A DNA stretch of 64,000 bases from Mesaphorura yosii (GCA_009869945.1 WIXG01000001.1:62001-126000); one strand, 5' to 3'; positions 34,178 through 47,651 are shown, counted from the stretch's first letter. Notes: a model not told the origin generated them from the sequence alone. Numbers and translations are program-made.

Positions 34178-37100
34178 GTCTCAACGTAACGCATTATTAA
34201 ATCTTCCAGCGTCGTGGTGGTGAAAGAGTCGAGAATATTGAAACTTTCACTTATGCGTTTACTGTCAGTGTCTCAACAACTTTAATCTCGTGTTGAAACT
34301 CGAGAGGGTCTGCACTTGGCAGAAAGGAGGACGTCAGCACCATTGGAAGACTCAATCTGAACTGAGACACTGAGATCTCGAATCCGGGGAGAATCTCAAC
34401 TGAATACAGAAATTGTTTCACCCGTTCAATCGCACAAAGCACACAGCTTGCTCGGAATTGCAGAAGCTCCACGCACAGATTCGTTCAGATTCACGGAGCC
34501 AAACTAATCGCGTACTCAAACCAACTTCAGCTTAACCACGCTCCCACTAACACCTTCCTTTCGACTCCAAGCCATCACTGCTTAATATGGTCAGCTTTAG
34601 AATTTGGATAACATTGGACTTGGATGCTGGGCTGCCCCAATTAGTAGTTATTCTCTTGCATTTACAGTTTACAGCCGACTAAGCAAGGACAAAATTATTA
34701 AATCCAATCCGTCGTCTCGTTGTTTCATTTCAGAAGCCGCCATTAATTCAGTAATTGTGGTTACCGCATCCATCGCAAATGGTCACTCGAGGGTCGAGAC
34801 GAACAGGCAGAGATTTAGTTTGTTTTATTCCAAAAGTTAGAGACGCGACCAGCGTGTACTTTATCATTGCGACGATGTAAGTGCGCTCAAGCCCAGTTTT
34901 AGCTGCATTTCAGGAAAAGAGTGAATGTCCTATTATTTAAATTCAGTGCAAGAGCGGAGAGTAGTGTCTCGAGGAGTGGTCTGACATGTCTGAAACAAGC
35001 AAAACCACAGTCTCAAAATAAGTTCACTGCAGAGTGCTGTCCCAGTACCAGTAATTAATGAAGTTAATCCGGACTCTTACTTTCACTCACACCGCATACT
35101 ACACTGGGTCTTGGTGCTCTGTACATTTCTACACGGTTCAGTGAATGAAGGCTCCTAGTAGTAAAAGCCATGATGATCCGGTTTCCAGTCCGCGTAGCAC
35201 ACAACGCTCATACTAGTATGAGCGTGGCTAACCAGGTCTATTGGATAAGAGTAAAAGTAAATGATCCTTAAAAAATTAAAAGTAAACTTTTAATTATATT
35301 ATTTATGAGGGTTCGTCGCAAAAGTATCCAATTTGTTGCAATGCAACTCCAGCTCTCCAAATCCAGGGAAATGAAGCAGAAACTCGACCAAGCCTCTCTT
35401 GGACCAGTTGAACTCGAAAGTGGTTGAACTCCACTCTATTCCACTGACTGAAGGCCGAGCTTAATTTTTAATGGTGAAATACTAAACTAATTCGTTGCAA
35501 GTGCGCGGTGCACGTGGGACCAACGCGGGCACAAAGAGAAATGACCAGAGAACAGCAGCCATCGGTTGGTAGTCGTAGGAGCTGTTAGATAAGTATCAGG
35601 AGGCCTCTTTTTGGTTGATACGATGTTAGAGAGTAAATTATTGTCCAGGCATTATTTTTTATTTCTGTGTCCAGAGAGTCTCTGACTCAGTGACTGGCTG
35701 ACTGGTGGCTGGAGACTGAGCAACATGAGAACGAGAACAAAGAGCCACCATAGCATTACCGGCCAGGCCAGTGCATTGTACGTGAACCCAGCTCAATTTA
35801 AACGCAACACTTGGGATTCATGATGCAAGTCTATATTTTAGAATGTCACGACAGCACTACAGCAGAGTAACAGTGAACAGGCGAACCATACAACAATAGT
35901 CAGTGTGAGCGTGGCACAATATTTAAGAGCCAGAGTCGAGTTGCGAGAGTCAAATTGAGACACTTGAACGCGAAAAATGACTGTGATATTTCTAAATTAG
36001 TGTCACCGTCACAGGCGAGCGGGTTCAACACCCAGTCCAGACGCAGTCTGACTAAGCTGCTTTTGAGTCGTCGACAGTCGGGCCATGGCAAGGGCAACAG
36101 AAAACATTTGGGCTATGGATCGATTTTTCTCATGGAATGTAAGAAATAGAAATAACAATCTCGTCCTCGAGTTTGTTGTTGAGAGATTGTTTCAAGAGAA
36201 GAACGAACTATTTAAAAAATTGCTATGTTTCGTCATCACGCACACGTCGCACTGTCGACATACGCGTACACTGGAGTTTGAGAGTGCAGAGCACGGAATC
36301 CAATTAAACTCTTTTGGTTGAAAAATGAGTTTGAAATTTATTTGAACCTCTGCACAGTGGGCGGAAATCGTCATAAAATTCCACTTGTCATTTTGGATAC
36401 TGTTTGGCCAATTTGTCAAAGTTTTGCACTTTTTAAATCGTGAAAAGCGAACAACCTGAGCTTTAAACTTTGACAAATTTCCCGTGCGCCACCTATGGGT
36501 CAATTGGAAAACCGAGTGCACCATCGGAATCTACAACTCTTCCTGAGTTCACTCAGTTGCAACAGTTAAGAAATTCGAAGATCCGGCCGAGATATGAGGT
36601 TACAAACAAAGTGTGATTAGTATTGTTCTAGTAGGAAAAATGGTTGACCAAATAATTTCCGAAATGGCAAGTGGAATTTTACATCGATTTCCTCCCGCTG
36701 TGTCTGACTCTGTCTGTGTGTCTTCAAAGCCAGAATCTTTTCAGAGTGAAAAAACATATTTTACAATAAAATGTTATTCAAGCGTAATAATGAATATAGG
36801 AACACAATAGTTTCAAAGCTTGCTTTTCGAATTCTCAATTTGGAAGTTACTGGAACTGCCAATTGCTCTTTGAGTTGACAACTGGCAAATGGAACGGCCA
36901 ACTTCGTAGTCATCTTCGGAAGCATGAATTTTGGGTAAAGCATGAATACATGAATTAGGAACTTTTGGTTAGAATAAGACTGTAATAATGAAAAACTTCT
37001 AATTTAATGCAGCCCACTTTCCGATATTTCCTCGCCTTTAAACTGGTGCTTGCCGAACGCGTATCACTTTCCGACCTACTACTGCCGTAACCCGCGTCCT

Positions 37101-40100
37101 AGTTTCACCATACTCAGTCATTCTTATTACCTTTCAATTCCAGATAAATGGAATAGCTAACAAAGGCTGAGAAAGAATCCGGATGATTGATTTTTGCTTT
37201 CATTCTGAATTGCATCTCATCCTTCATCAAAATCCAATTCAAATCCGTACGCTTTCCTTTTACTCTTTTGGGCATGGTTTGCGATGAGGAAGATTCTACT
37301 TCTGTATGCTGAAGTAGAATCTGAAAGCAGTGCAAGTGCAGAACCAACAATAAAAAAAACGGTACGATCCATTCTGATTTGACTTACCTCTGAGGTGCCA
37401 TTAGCAAGCTTCCGGAATTTGTCTGGCATTTTACTCTGAGCCTATCAGGCAGATACTTGAAGCCGATTTTAATCAGCCGAAGAGTTTCCTCAAAGTGCTT
37501 TTAAGAAAACAAAATGCAATCATATTACTTACTATGCTATTACAAGACGAGGAGACACCGACACCGACAATTTTTAACAGCTTTCTCTAAGCCCAACTCG
37601 CTTGACGCTTGACGCTTGCCTTCTTGAACGTTGATCATTTTCAGCCCAACCATTGAGAATTTGTCTGATCAAACATCGTTTTCAAGGACTACCACCGGTA
37701 AGCTTTTAGTCGAGCACAACGACAAGGAAGACAACAATTAACTTTCGGAATTTTCACGAAAGTGTTGCACAAAAAAACGAAATTATAAACGGCTTAGGAA
37801 TTATCACGTTGTAGTATTAATTTGAGTTAGTCAGATAGTCAAGATTCACCTACAATAAATTACAAGAAAAGATTAAAACGTCTGCTTGGTTTGCAAGAAT
37901 CCCAAGTCAATGTTACACTTAAAATCACCAAATGTAATCGGAAACATCTTCAAATATTTTGGAAATGAGATCCTAGCTTCAATCATTCTGGCTCTCATTC
38001 ACTGAACACTTTGACTAATTTTAATTTAATGCTGCGCCATATTATTTTACACTCACCAGTCATCTGATCAGTATTATTTTTAGTCCTCTGAAGAGCTCTG
38101 AAGATCTTGGTTCACCTGATACTTACACCCGAGAACGGAGGACCGATTTGAAAGGTTTTTATTGCTTTCGGCGTTCGCACAATCGCAGTTCGTGCCACAA
38201 TCCCTCAGACCGAAATCCCACAGCTGTGTGTGTCTACCCCTTTGCATTCGAGTTTTGTTTTGTTTCATTTTGGGGAAAGTTAATAATACAAAAAGTATAA
38301 TTTGCATCTTGCATCCACCAGAGAAAGCGATATTCAAATTGGTCCAGGGGGATGAGACTCTTTCGCCAAGAAGTAGAGCTCATCAATCAAGAGCACGGCT
38401 CACCAGACGCCGATGAGGCAACATTTGTCTGGTAATAAAATGAGCACATAAAATGTCGATTGTTGAAAATTGTGTCTTCTGCCTCTGCAGCACAAATAGC
38501 AAAAGTTCATCTTTCATCTATCACTGATCCGCATGCAGAATGTATCAAAATCGCTGCTTTGTCTTCGTTTGTATGATCTTCGGATTGTGGCACATGTCGC
38601 CTTGCTGTGCCTTTATTAAATTTTTCACACGCAATACAACATGGAGCACGAACGAATTTACAAAATTATGCCTTTGCAATTCGCGCAATATTAAATTTTA
38701 GGACTTGCAATAAATAAGAAGGCACCGAAGGCAGTAACGCATCTGTCACCGTCACCGAAATTTCCACTCTCAAAGATTCAGCCTTCAGCTTATGCCACGA
38801 AAGCAGGTTAAATTGGGGCTCTTGGCTCGCCCGTCTTGGTTTTCTACGAAATCTATGAATTCCCTTACAATTCATCTCTCGGTTTACAATTAAGGTGTAC
38901 AATTAGCTGATTATCGGTGTCGCAAACAAACGCTTCATAATTTAAACAACGAGATATTAACTTATGTGAAAAGTACCAAAAGATTGCTCTACAAAGAAAC
39001 TGTCATTGGTGTTTCTTCAGTGCACTCGGAACAATCTGCATCCGCAAAGATAATTGGATCTTGAATGTCTCACATCTCACTAAAAACTAACATGGGCCTG
39101 GGCTTTCAACATGCAACTGTGTTAAATAATGGGTAAAATTTCTGTGTAAGCAGGCTCAACGCTATATCTTAAATGTTGCCATTAGTTTAGATGATATGCT
39201 TTCCCAATCCAACTCAAGTTAATAGGTCTTAATCTGACTTCCGGAGACTAGTACCAGTTTGTCACGGACGCGTAAAAAATAAGACAGAAGAATTCTGAGG
39301 TTGGAGGCATGTTCAGCCTACACAGTCACTTCCAGTGCCAGTTACCGAAAGCTGCGCACGGGAAAGGAAATGGCGAAAGTAAAAGGCAAGTCATGAATGA
39401 TAAAATTAATACGAAGGAAGTAGCAGGAGCAATTCAGTAAAGTGGCTTAAGAGCAAAGTTAGATAATGAAAAGTCTCTCGCCTCTCGAGCGTCGAGCTGT
39501 TATCAATTGAATATGACCTCTTCAAATATTGTTTGTTCAGAAAACAAAAGAGGACGACTTCAGCTGCTGTTGCCTCTTTCATGCTCGTCCAAATCTGAAA
39601 AGTGAAAAATACTCGCGCAAGAGGATTAGGAAAAGTGCTGTGCAAAGAGGCTTTGCAGAAAGTTTCAAAGAAGTGATAAATACAAGTTGAACGTTATAAT
39701 ATAATGGCAACAATTTATATGATAGAAAGTTATGATGTTGACTTTCACTCTCTCGACCGACTTGGAATCTCTTTCCAGGGTTTCCTGCCGTCATATTTTC
39801 CATTCTTCAACTAAGCCAACTTGCTTTCTTTCTAAAGCGCTCATATTTCATGATAAATTGTTGCAGAAGGAGCAAAAGTTGAATGGAATGCGAAAACACT
39901 TCAGTCGGGCTGCCACATCAGCTACAGAAACAGAGCAGCTTTCAGTTCACGTAGCAGCCACGACCGTGCTATTGCGAGGTGATGATCTTCGGGGAATTCA
40001 AATCAATCTCTAAACTGGGTGCGCAATGAATGCACAGAGAAAGACAGCCGCCACCAACTCAACAGTTGCTTCAACTTCATGGCGAAGTAATTATTGGACT

Positions 40101-41003
40101 TCTTTTCTTGATGATGTCACGAAATATGGTTCCAAAAAATTTTCAAAACGGATTTCAGGCTTCAATTTTTCAAACATAGTGTCAATAAATACAGACATTT
40201 TCAAGAAATTGAAACATAAGCCTGATTCCTTCGTTTTATCTAGCTTGACATAAAACTCTGAGATGAGATGAAACTGGTAATGGAAAGTCAAAGTCATGCG
40301 AGGCTTTACAGATAAACTAAAAATTGCTGCATGAGTTGCGTCCGTCATCTCCCACGCGAGCCAGATTGGCGTCTTGGTCGTATCAGTTTCAGCTTCAGTT
40401 TCAGTGGGGAAACATAAAAAATGACTATAAAAAAATTCAATCGAGCGAACGCACTAAAATGTGCTTGTGGATTTGGAATCAAACTTCTAAGCAGGCACCC
40501 GACGACACAGACACAATGTGGACTTGGACCGCTACAGGACTAATAAACTGTGCCATATTTCATGCATCGCCCTTGAAATAATGATAACTTTAATGACTGT
40601 TCAACGCATTGCATTGTAATATCGATTAATGTGCTTGATGAGTCCGTAGACGAGAAAGCATTTTCAAAACATGGACTCATATTGCATAAATTCTTAAAAG
40701 AAATTTCTTTATTCGCAACTGCAACTAATTTAATCAAAACAAGCTAATACAATTCTCAAGTGTGGAATGAGTTAAACATTGGTTGATGATAAATTGATAA
40801 TTGATAGCAGCAGATAGAATATACAAAGTCCCCAAGCGTCCATACACCACATACAATAGATGCTGTACTCATTAAATATTATTAGTTTGATGATTACATT
40901 AGACAGAATTTTTATATTTTTAGAATTAAAATAGTGTTTCACGATTTCTGAATCAACTAAACGCTCGCTCCGATTCTTTCTTTGCTTAGAGTACTTGTGA
41001 AGG
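34178..41003. other. about 6.8 kb intergenic, one MITE-like element, no supported gene
   Basis: Contains the dipeptidase promoter at the left. No open frame shows domains or matched splice signals. Small oddities: tandem CGCTTGA(CGCTTGA) units near 37598-37620, and a TTTCAG(C/T) microrepeat near 40385-40405. Confidence 0.45.
36353..36702. mobile_element. 350-bp MITE-like element with about 65-nt terminal inverted repeats and TCTG duplication
   Basis: The left end CACAGTGGGCGGAAATCG matches the reverse complement of the right end, CACAGCGGGAGGAAATCG. Similarity continues through AAAATTCCACTTG.CATTT.G. The element is flanked on both sides by TCTG (36349-36352 and 36703-36706), a plausible 4-bp target-site duplication. 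An internal inverted pair AATTTGTCAAAGTTT (36410-36424 and 36465-36479) adds further hairpin structure. No coding capacity. Confidence 0.75.
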
Positions 41004-43608
41004 TCAATCGAATTTGAAGTGCTTGTCTGCCATGTCTACCGCCCAACGGAACTTGGCTCTCTGGGTCTTATTGTAAACTTTCTCGATCGGGATGTCATAC
41101 TTTTTACACCTGTGAAAACGCAGATAAGGCGTCAATTACGTTTGCGCATTACAGATTCATCAAATCAATAGCTGAACACCTACCAGGCAACGCTGATGCG
41201 AGGGTCCAAATAGTTCAGCTTGCTGGTGCCCAATGCAATCTCCTTGCCTTCTTCCTTATCGGTTTTGTTCATAATCAATCTTGCAAGTTGTTCTTCTAAT
41301 CGCTTGAGAGTGGCTTTCTTCTTCTCGTAGTCTTTCGATCCTTTGCTAAGGCTTTTCAACTCCTTTTTCACTTTTGAAACTTCCTTTTTCTTTGCATCAA
41401 TTTTTGCCTCCAAATTTTCCATAGACTTTTCATGGGACTTTGGTGGAGCACGCTGATGGTTACAAAGAATAGCCACTGCACGGTTTGCCCTGTTGTAGGC
41501 CAACAGCTTTTCTGCCGCTGTACCATTCTTTGGAGTCAGTTTATCCAATTGCTGCTGAAGAGTGTGAGATGCATTGTACGTACGGAATACTTTGGCGGAC
41601 AGCCCATCCATGAGACTTTTCAAGTGTTCGTTCAGAATGGTGGTCTAAAATGCACAATGAGAGAGCAATGAGCAAAAGCAGAACAAAATTAATACTTAAC
41701 TCGATCATCATTATACTTACGTTTAAGCGATCAAATAAATCATCTCCTGTCCTTTTGTTCTCCATGAAATGTTTCAAGTTCTTGTAGACTCGTTTTTCCA
41801 CAGGAACTTCATTAAAGTATCGAATTGAGTCCTTTCCCAAGAAGTCAAAAACAACAACCCACTCTTTCTCGTCGCCCTCAATGGTCTTCTTGTCATGAAG
41901 TTTCACGTGCTCAACGCGCAATGAGCAACAGCCAACGGTGTCTGCTTGATCTTCATCCTTCTCGTTACCAGCACGAAGAGCAAGCTACATATAAATAGTG
42001 CGAATTAGTAGACAATTCAAGAGGGATCAAGTCAGGGCAATTTGACATTTGGCTTACCCGATCAATGAAGTAAAGTGCCACCGCTCGTTGTCTTACTCTC
42101 ATTTCCTTGTGTTTAAAATCTTCGGTGTATGTCCGACGAATCTTGTCGATGTGCTTCGCGAGTTCCCGAGCCTTTTCATATTTAAGCCAGTCCTTTTCCC
42201 CCTTCAGGCGGGAGGTAACATTCAGCATCACATACTTCTGCTGTCCTTGCACGTTCTCAGTCCATCCAGCAAGCCACGAAGCGGTATTGTTGTATCGTAC
42301 TTCTTTCCATCTGTGTCCCTTCGGTGGCTCCGGAATCTTGGAGTCCTTACTGCAGTTGATAACGACGTCCTCCGGCATAACGCGCTTCTTAAGCATGCCC
42401 ATCTTGGGATGTTCACCTCGTCCACGGAAAAGGCCAGGCGGTTCAATATTAAAATTGCCAATCTTCTCTTTATGCCCATCGATAATGCAGAATCCATACT
42501 CCTTTTGAATCTTGTCCTTCTCTTCCTTAATTTTTTGCTTTTCTTCTTTGGACATATTTTTTCGTTCTTCCGATTTCTGCTTGTAGTATTCATTGATTTC
42601 AGAAAAGTCGCACTTCTTTAGATCGACGATGACTTCTCGCTCTTCCTTAGTCATTACTTTACGCCAATCCTTCCAAAAGTTGGTGTTGAACTTCTCTTTA
42701 GTAGTGTACTCGTGTTCAATAAGACGAGCGTAGAAACCAGCGACTTCTTCTGTATCTTGGGACAACTTCATTGGCTTGCCATTGTACTTGAAATGGACTG
42801 ATTTCGGCAAAGGTTCATAATCTGGTGCAAAAAGAGGTCCTTTGTGTTCCAGGAAAGTCCATTTAACACCGTCATCGCGTCTTTCCTCCTCCCACCATTT
42901 CCAAATTTCTTCCTCCTCCTCCTTGACCTTTCTCTTTGTAGGTGATTTCGTCGGCGAACTTGAAGATGAGCTTGGCTTCTTGTTGTTATTACTACTGTTC
43001 AATTTCTTCTGCTTCTTGCGCTTTTCCTCATATTCCGAGTCATCATACTCAGAACCGGAAGACGGTTCGCGTTTTACTTTCGTCTTGGGCTTCGGCTTGT
43101 TCTCAGTCTTCTTTTGCCTCTGTACCAATGGAACCTCGTCATCTGAATCCTCCTTCTTGATACGGCTCCATAGGGGAACATCGTCATCTGAGTCTGACGC
43201 TTGCGCTACTTTTCGATTAAACAGAGGAACGTCATCATCGGACTCATCCTTCACGATCTTACGGCTGGACAAGGGCACATCGTCGTCAGACTCCTCCGGA
43301 CCTTGTTTTCGATTCAAGAGTGGTACGTCATCATCAGACTCTTGTTTCTTGATCTTCTTGAGGTCTATAGAGGGTCGCTCGTCGTCGGATGAAGCTTTCC
43401 GCTTCTTAGATTCTTCTTTGTGAGAGTGCGAATGATGATCGCGATCCCGGTGGTGTGATCTCTCCTTATCTCTGTCCTTCTTATGATGCTTATGCTTGTG
43501 TTTGTGCTTCTTTCTACCATTCTCAGACGAGGAGACACTGGAGACGCCATTCTCAGACACATTCAGCTGCTTCAACATTGGTGGCTTGAAATCTTCGTCA
43601 ATTTCCAT
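41004..43608 (-). CDS. Top1: DNA topoisomerase I (type IB), about 793 aa
   Basis: Nuclear topoisomerase that relaxes supercoils by a transient 3'-phosphotyrosyl nick. Exons 42058-43608, 41721-41984, 41184-41644, 41004-41109 give 794 codons. The N-terminal ~270 residues are charged and disordered: His/Lys/Asp-rich, nuclear-signal-like, then five repeats of the acidic unit (E/S)DDDVPL or DDEVPL. Core starts [19 protein letters not shown] and continues with [59 protein letters not shown] coiled-coil linker ([20 protein letters not shown]) precedes the active-site block [17 protein letters not shown] with the catalytic Tyr. Ends HFKFD, normal for the family. Start chosen at ATG 43608, 24 nt inside the exon; an upstream exon may add residues. 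Confidence 0.96.
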
Positions 43609-45919
43609 GTTTTTACAGGGGTTTCTTCCTGAAATATTGAACAAATCATGTTTCTGAATGAGTAATTATATTAGCATAATTGGAACTAATATCTAATTAG
43701 ATAAAGCATAACTGCCTGTCCTATCCAAGCAGAACATTAGTTAGTAATTACTAATTACACGAACACTTTCATTCTAGTATTGATGAGATATAGCATATAG
43801 CTTCAGTAATTTTGCTTTGATAAGTAACGTTTGTATTAATTTAGCCTACCAAACAAGTATCAGTTGTTTCGATCAAATTAGTGCTATGTTGAATGTTAAG
43901 TTGACGGTCCCGTTGTCCAATAGTCCGTCCGCTCCGCGTCCGGTGTCAGTTTTAAAACATCCACAAAACTTAATGAATAACAATAGACGAGAACTCGTCA
44001 GTTCTCAATTGAAATCTGCCAAGCGGATCACTGTGGAAATTGTTAAAACTCGTAGCCAGCAGCTGTGGTCAAGTAGCCGTCTTTGAAGGAATTACGGCGC
44101 TGTACCAAAAACTCACTTCAGGTTATAAGGCTCAACACTCGACACGGTCTGAACAACCAATTCACCGCTGTATTAATAGTTTTTAAGACAATTGCTTCGA
44201 TTCAGGTGAGAAACAATTATTGGAACAGCCGCAAGCTTGTTGGCGTTAGAAAGGAGACATTTTTTTAGAAATTCCACCACTCTACTTGTGCTTTTCAAGC
44301 AGACACAGACGGTTGTTAAAATAGCAAGGCAGGCAGAGGAGAGGAGACAATTGACCGAAAAATGAAGCTTGAATTCATAGCTTTCCGCTGATGCTACACT
44401 TGTGTTTTTGTGCCTTGTGCCGTGCGTCTGCCTGTGCTGCTGGTGCGGTGGATGGGGTCTAGTGAAACCGTTTTATTTTTTAGCAGTAATAAACTGTACA
44501 GCGTGAATGCGAATCCCCGTCTAGGCTGTTGGCTTGAGACTGGTACCACCACAGAATCACAGCTTAGAAAGTTCTGTGTCTGGGATGGGGCGCTGTCGTC
44601 TCACTTGTGCAGGGCACAGGCTGAGTGCATTGAAATCGAATCGGGTGAACAGTGAGCCGACATTTTTGTACCTTGTCTCTGTATCGCTTGTGATGTTGAA
44701 CTTGTGGGAATGAGGATCATGAATTGCTACAAGTAATGTAACTGAGCAAAGTAACAAGAACAATACGGGCAAATAAATGTATGAAAATCCTCTCAGCAAC
44801 TCTGCTGAATTGAAACAAGCACTTGCTGTTGCTACTAAATAGGTTAGCTACCATTATGATGATGTGACGAGCATTTAGGTAGGACGAAGAGGAAGGACGG
44901 AGTTTCATTCCTTTGGTGGATTGGATTATTCACCGTGTGCAATCTGCTTTAATTTATTGGTTTACGCGAATTCTTCCAAACACTTGACCATAAGTGCTGC
45001 TGCGCACAGCGCAAACTGCAAACGTTGCTCGGCAATTGCAATAATTGCATTATGCAAGAAATGAGAGGCTCAAATTTGGCACGAGTACGGAGGAGAACGA
45101 CCACACGATCTGCGAATGCGAACCAGCTTGAAGCTCGAATTGCAAAAATTCTCACATTTCCAAGTTTACACACGAAGTCATAATTGCCAAAATCAATGCG
45201 AGAAGAATGATCATTTTCCGTACCTGGAGTTTTTGAATGCCTCACAGATCTTGCAGGAAGTCCGTGAACACGACCACGGCGCCGAATTTGACCTTCATTC
45301 CGACTAGGATCATATTGGCTCTCGTCACTGGCACTTACATCCCTTGTATCGGAGTTGCCATAAGTATTGGTGCTGTAATCTGAACTGAAATATCGTCGTC
45401 CGTTGTACTGGGGCTGTCTGCTACGTACGCTGCTGATGCAGCCTCATCCACGTGCTAATTTTGGCTTCTTGGTTACAGTCCGGCCTCGTCCTCGAACTCC
45501 GGCCATGATGTTATGTCGAAAGCTTACCACGAATTTTGTATGCAGGTGGATTTAATAATACAAGAAAATTTTGAGAGCAATGCACAGCAGTTTAAATTTT
45601 AGACTCTCGAAATGGACAAAAATGTCAAAGAATGCAGCAAAAAGAATATTGATGAAACAAGCCGGTGCCAACTATTCCCAGCAATGGAATCACAAAAAAC
45701 AATCAAGCAATTTCCTGGAATCATTTCGTGTGGCCAAATGCGTCATAGACATAGAAAGTAAATACCAAGTTCAATTTCAAGTATGGAATTCTCGACATCG
45801 TAGTTGCAAGTCAGCTGTGAATGAATTTGCACAAAAGTATCGATATGCGAATCCTGCTTTCTTTATTAATGCGAAACTTATGGCAATTAAGTGTACATTG
45901 ATAGTGTTTATGAACTGAG
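43609..45919. other. upstream region of Top1; possible alternative 5' exon at 45224-45506
   Basis: No strong gene. On the reverse strand, 45224-45506 reads MAGVRGRGRTVTKKPK from an ATG at 45506, then an in-frame TGA (45444-45446), then an open Arg/Ser-rich stretch (RRYFSSDYSTNTYGNSDTRD) ending at a donor (CCAG|GTACGG) in phase 1. The Top1 large exon has an acceptor whose phase is compatible. It could be a 5' exon of Top1 with an upstream ORF, a broken exon, or chance. Confidence 0.3.
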
Positions 45920-46840
45920 CTATCTCTCGGTGATGCTCATATAATTTCCCGATGATTCCATATTAATTCCCTTGCGAAATTGTAGAATCGTGTTTAGGAT
46001 TTTAAAGTTATTTTCGTAATTCGGGTCACGTAGAAGGTTAAATCTTTGAGTGAACCAACCAAATTCAGAGTTAGCTCGGTGTGCACTTCCACATGCGGTT
46101 ACTTCGACTCTTCCGTGCGGTGTAATTAAGCCAGTGATTCCTGTTCCGTTGAGGGTATTTGGATTGAATTGGATTTGCTCCTCGAGAACCAATGACCTCA
46201 GCATGGTGAATGACTCCTCTCCTGATTTCACTTCTTTGACAATTGGTGACGGTGCAACTCCGACGATTTCTAAATGCATGGTGCAATTAGGCCAGAAATG
46301 ATTTGGAGTGAAATCACACTGATTGTTGAGAATCTTGTAGAACCAACACACAAATTGTAGTGCTAAAGCGTGACCTGTCTCCTCCGCGGATGGTAACCGA
46401 ACAGTTGGAAGTACTTGGATACTTGAGGCGTGGCTTTGTTGGGTATAAGACGTTACGACTCCGGAATCATGTCGTACCCGTCGTGGCGGAGCAGGAGAGT
46501 CATCATCTTCAAACTCGTAATTCTGGCTATCGACACCCCAATATTGAAGTACAAGACGGCTTAACGCAGTTTTGTTAGCTGGAATTGAAAATCTAACATT
46601 GCGAGAATGGAGGTAGTCCGCCAAATATTTGGTCTTGATCTTCCGGCGGTTCAATAAAGTGACCGCATCAGAGTATCTTAAAATAACAGGAATTGCTTCG
46701 TCCACAGTTGTCGCCTGTATGAGTCCAGAAGTGGAAGTCTTTGCTATTTGAAGTACATCGTCCGGAGCAATTGATCGTAAGAAATCTGTTATCCTATCTT
46801 TCATGAAGTCTTCGGTCTTGCCCGATTCATCATAGTACAT
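45920..46840 (-). CDS. C3orf38 homolog (uncharacterised, NTF2-like/DUF4518 type), 306 aa
   Basis: Single-exon coding sequence from ATG 46840. The N-terminal half (FLRSIAPDDVLQIAKTSTSG, then EAIPVILRYSDAVTLLNRRK and YLADYLHSRNVRF) aligns in order with the human C3orf38 pattern (about 329 aa). The C-terminal half has ALQFVCWFYKILNNQ followed by HFWPNCTMHLE, like the family's NTF2-like portion. Human C3orf38 has been linked to apoptosis regulation but its molecular function is not established. An acceptor-like TACCAG 30 bp upstream of the ATG suggests an untranslated or additional 5' exon. Confidence 0.75.
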   Translation of the reverse strand: MYYDESGKTEDFMKDRITDFLRSIAPDDVLQIAKTSTSGLIQATTVDEAIPVILRYSDAVTLLNRRKIKTKYLADYLHSRNVRFSIPANKTALSRLVLQYWGVDSQNYEFEDDDSPAPPRRVRHDSGVVTSYTQQSHASSIQVLPTVRLPSAEETGHALALQFVCWFYKILNNQCDFTPNHFWPNCTMHLEIVGVAPSPIVKEVKSGEESFTMLRSLVLEEQIQFNPNTLNGTGITGLITPHGRVEVTACGSAHRANSEFGWFTQRFNLLRDPNYENNFKILNTILQFRKGINMESSGNYMSITER

Positions 46841-47651
46841 CTTGCTGGTGATTGCATTGGTCAGCTCAGCCTGGTACAGAGAGTAAAATTAATGCCTCGT
46901 GCCTCCATTCCACATTGTTGGGAACTACGCTGCTAAACTGAAGGAACTACCTCATAATCTCATTCAACGTCTGTGTGCCTTGAAAATCATTTTAATCAAT
47001 CCGTTACATCTTTCTGACAGTCACCGACAGTATGCGATACTGATTCCTGCTCTCGGATTACTGCATGAACAGATAAAATACAAAATTAGTCTAATTCGGT
47101 GTTGACAGAAATTACGAATTTCTCCAATCCGAGCTCTAGCAGCTTCGCGTGGCTTTAGCAAGTGATTACTAGTAATAAAATTGTCACGATCAGGGCTTAC
47201 CAGTTAATTCTAGTCCGAATCCGAGCCTAGAAGAGAGATCTGTGGGATTCAATTTATCAAAATTTATTTCGACAGAACCGAAAGGACAAGCTTCCAGACC
47301 TTTGTCATTCGATTCACCATCGACCCTTCTGAATTTTGAAATTGGTGTTGAGATATTTTGAAAGTTACTCAACAAAGACTTGATTCACGATATGACGCGA
47401 AATGGTGAGTTTTAGAAGTGAAAGTCCGTGAATTCGAGACCACCATAATTATTAGCCGAAGCGACCATATCAACTAAGACCATAGCCGAGATTGGCAGCA
47501 ATTAATTATTGGAAACTTGGAGCCTGACTATTGGGGCGAGTGTGGAATGTGTTCACACGAAATGGAATTTGTGATTCAACCTTAGTTTATACTACTTTAC
47601 AGTGCCCTTTGAATCTGAGGATACAACTCCAGTTTCAGTTTCAGTCAGAGG
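46841..47651. other. intergenic region between divergent genes
   Basis: Promoter region for the C3orf38 homolog (leftward) and the FRRS1-like gene (rightward). A leftward 61-codon frame at 47190-47375 ends near a donor (GTAAGC) but its phase does not join to the C3orf38 exon, so it is not called. Confidence 0.4.

Noticed and set aside
36353-36702. Idea that the inverted repeat is a CRISPR or viral structure
   Set aside because: Only one inverted pair with a short duplication at the flanks; this is typical of a non-autonomous DNA transposon.
47190-47375. Leftward frame ending at a good donor, candidate upstream exon of the C3orf38 homolog
   Set aside because: Joining it to the acceptor at 46870 creates an immediate stop; the phase does not fit and the C3orf38 frame already starts at a suitable ATG.
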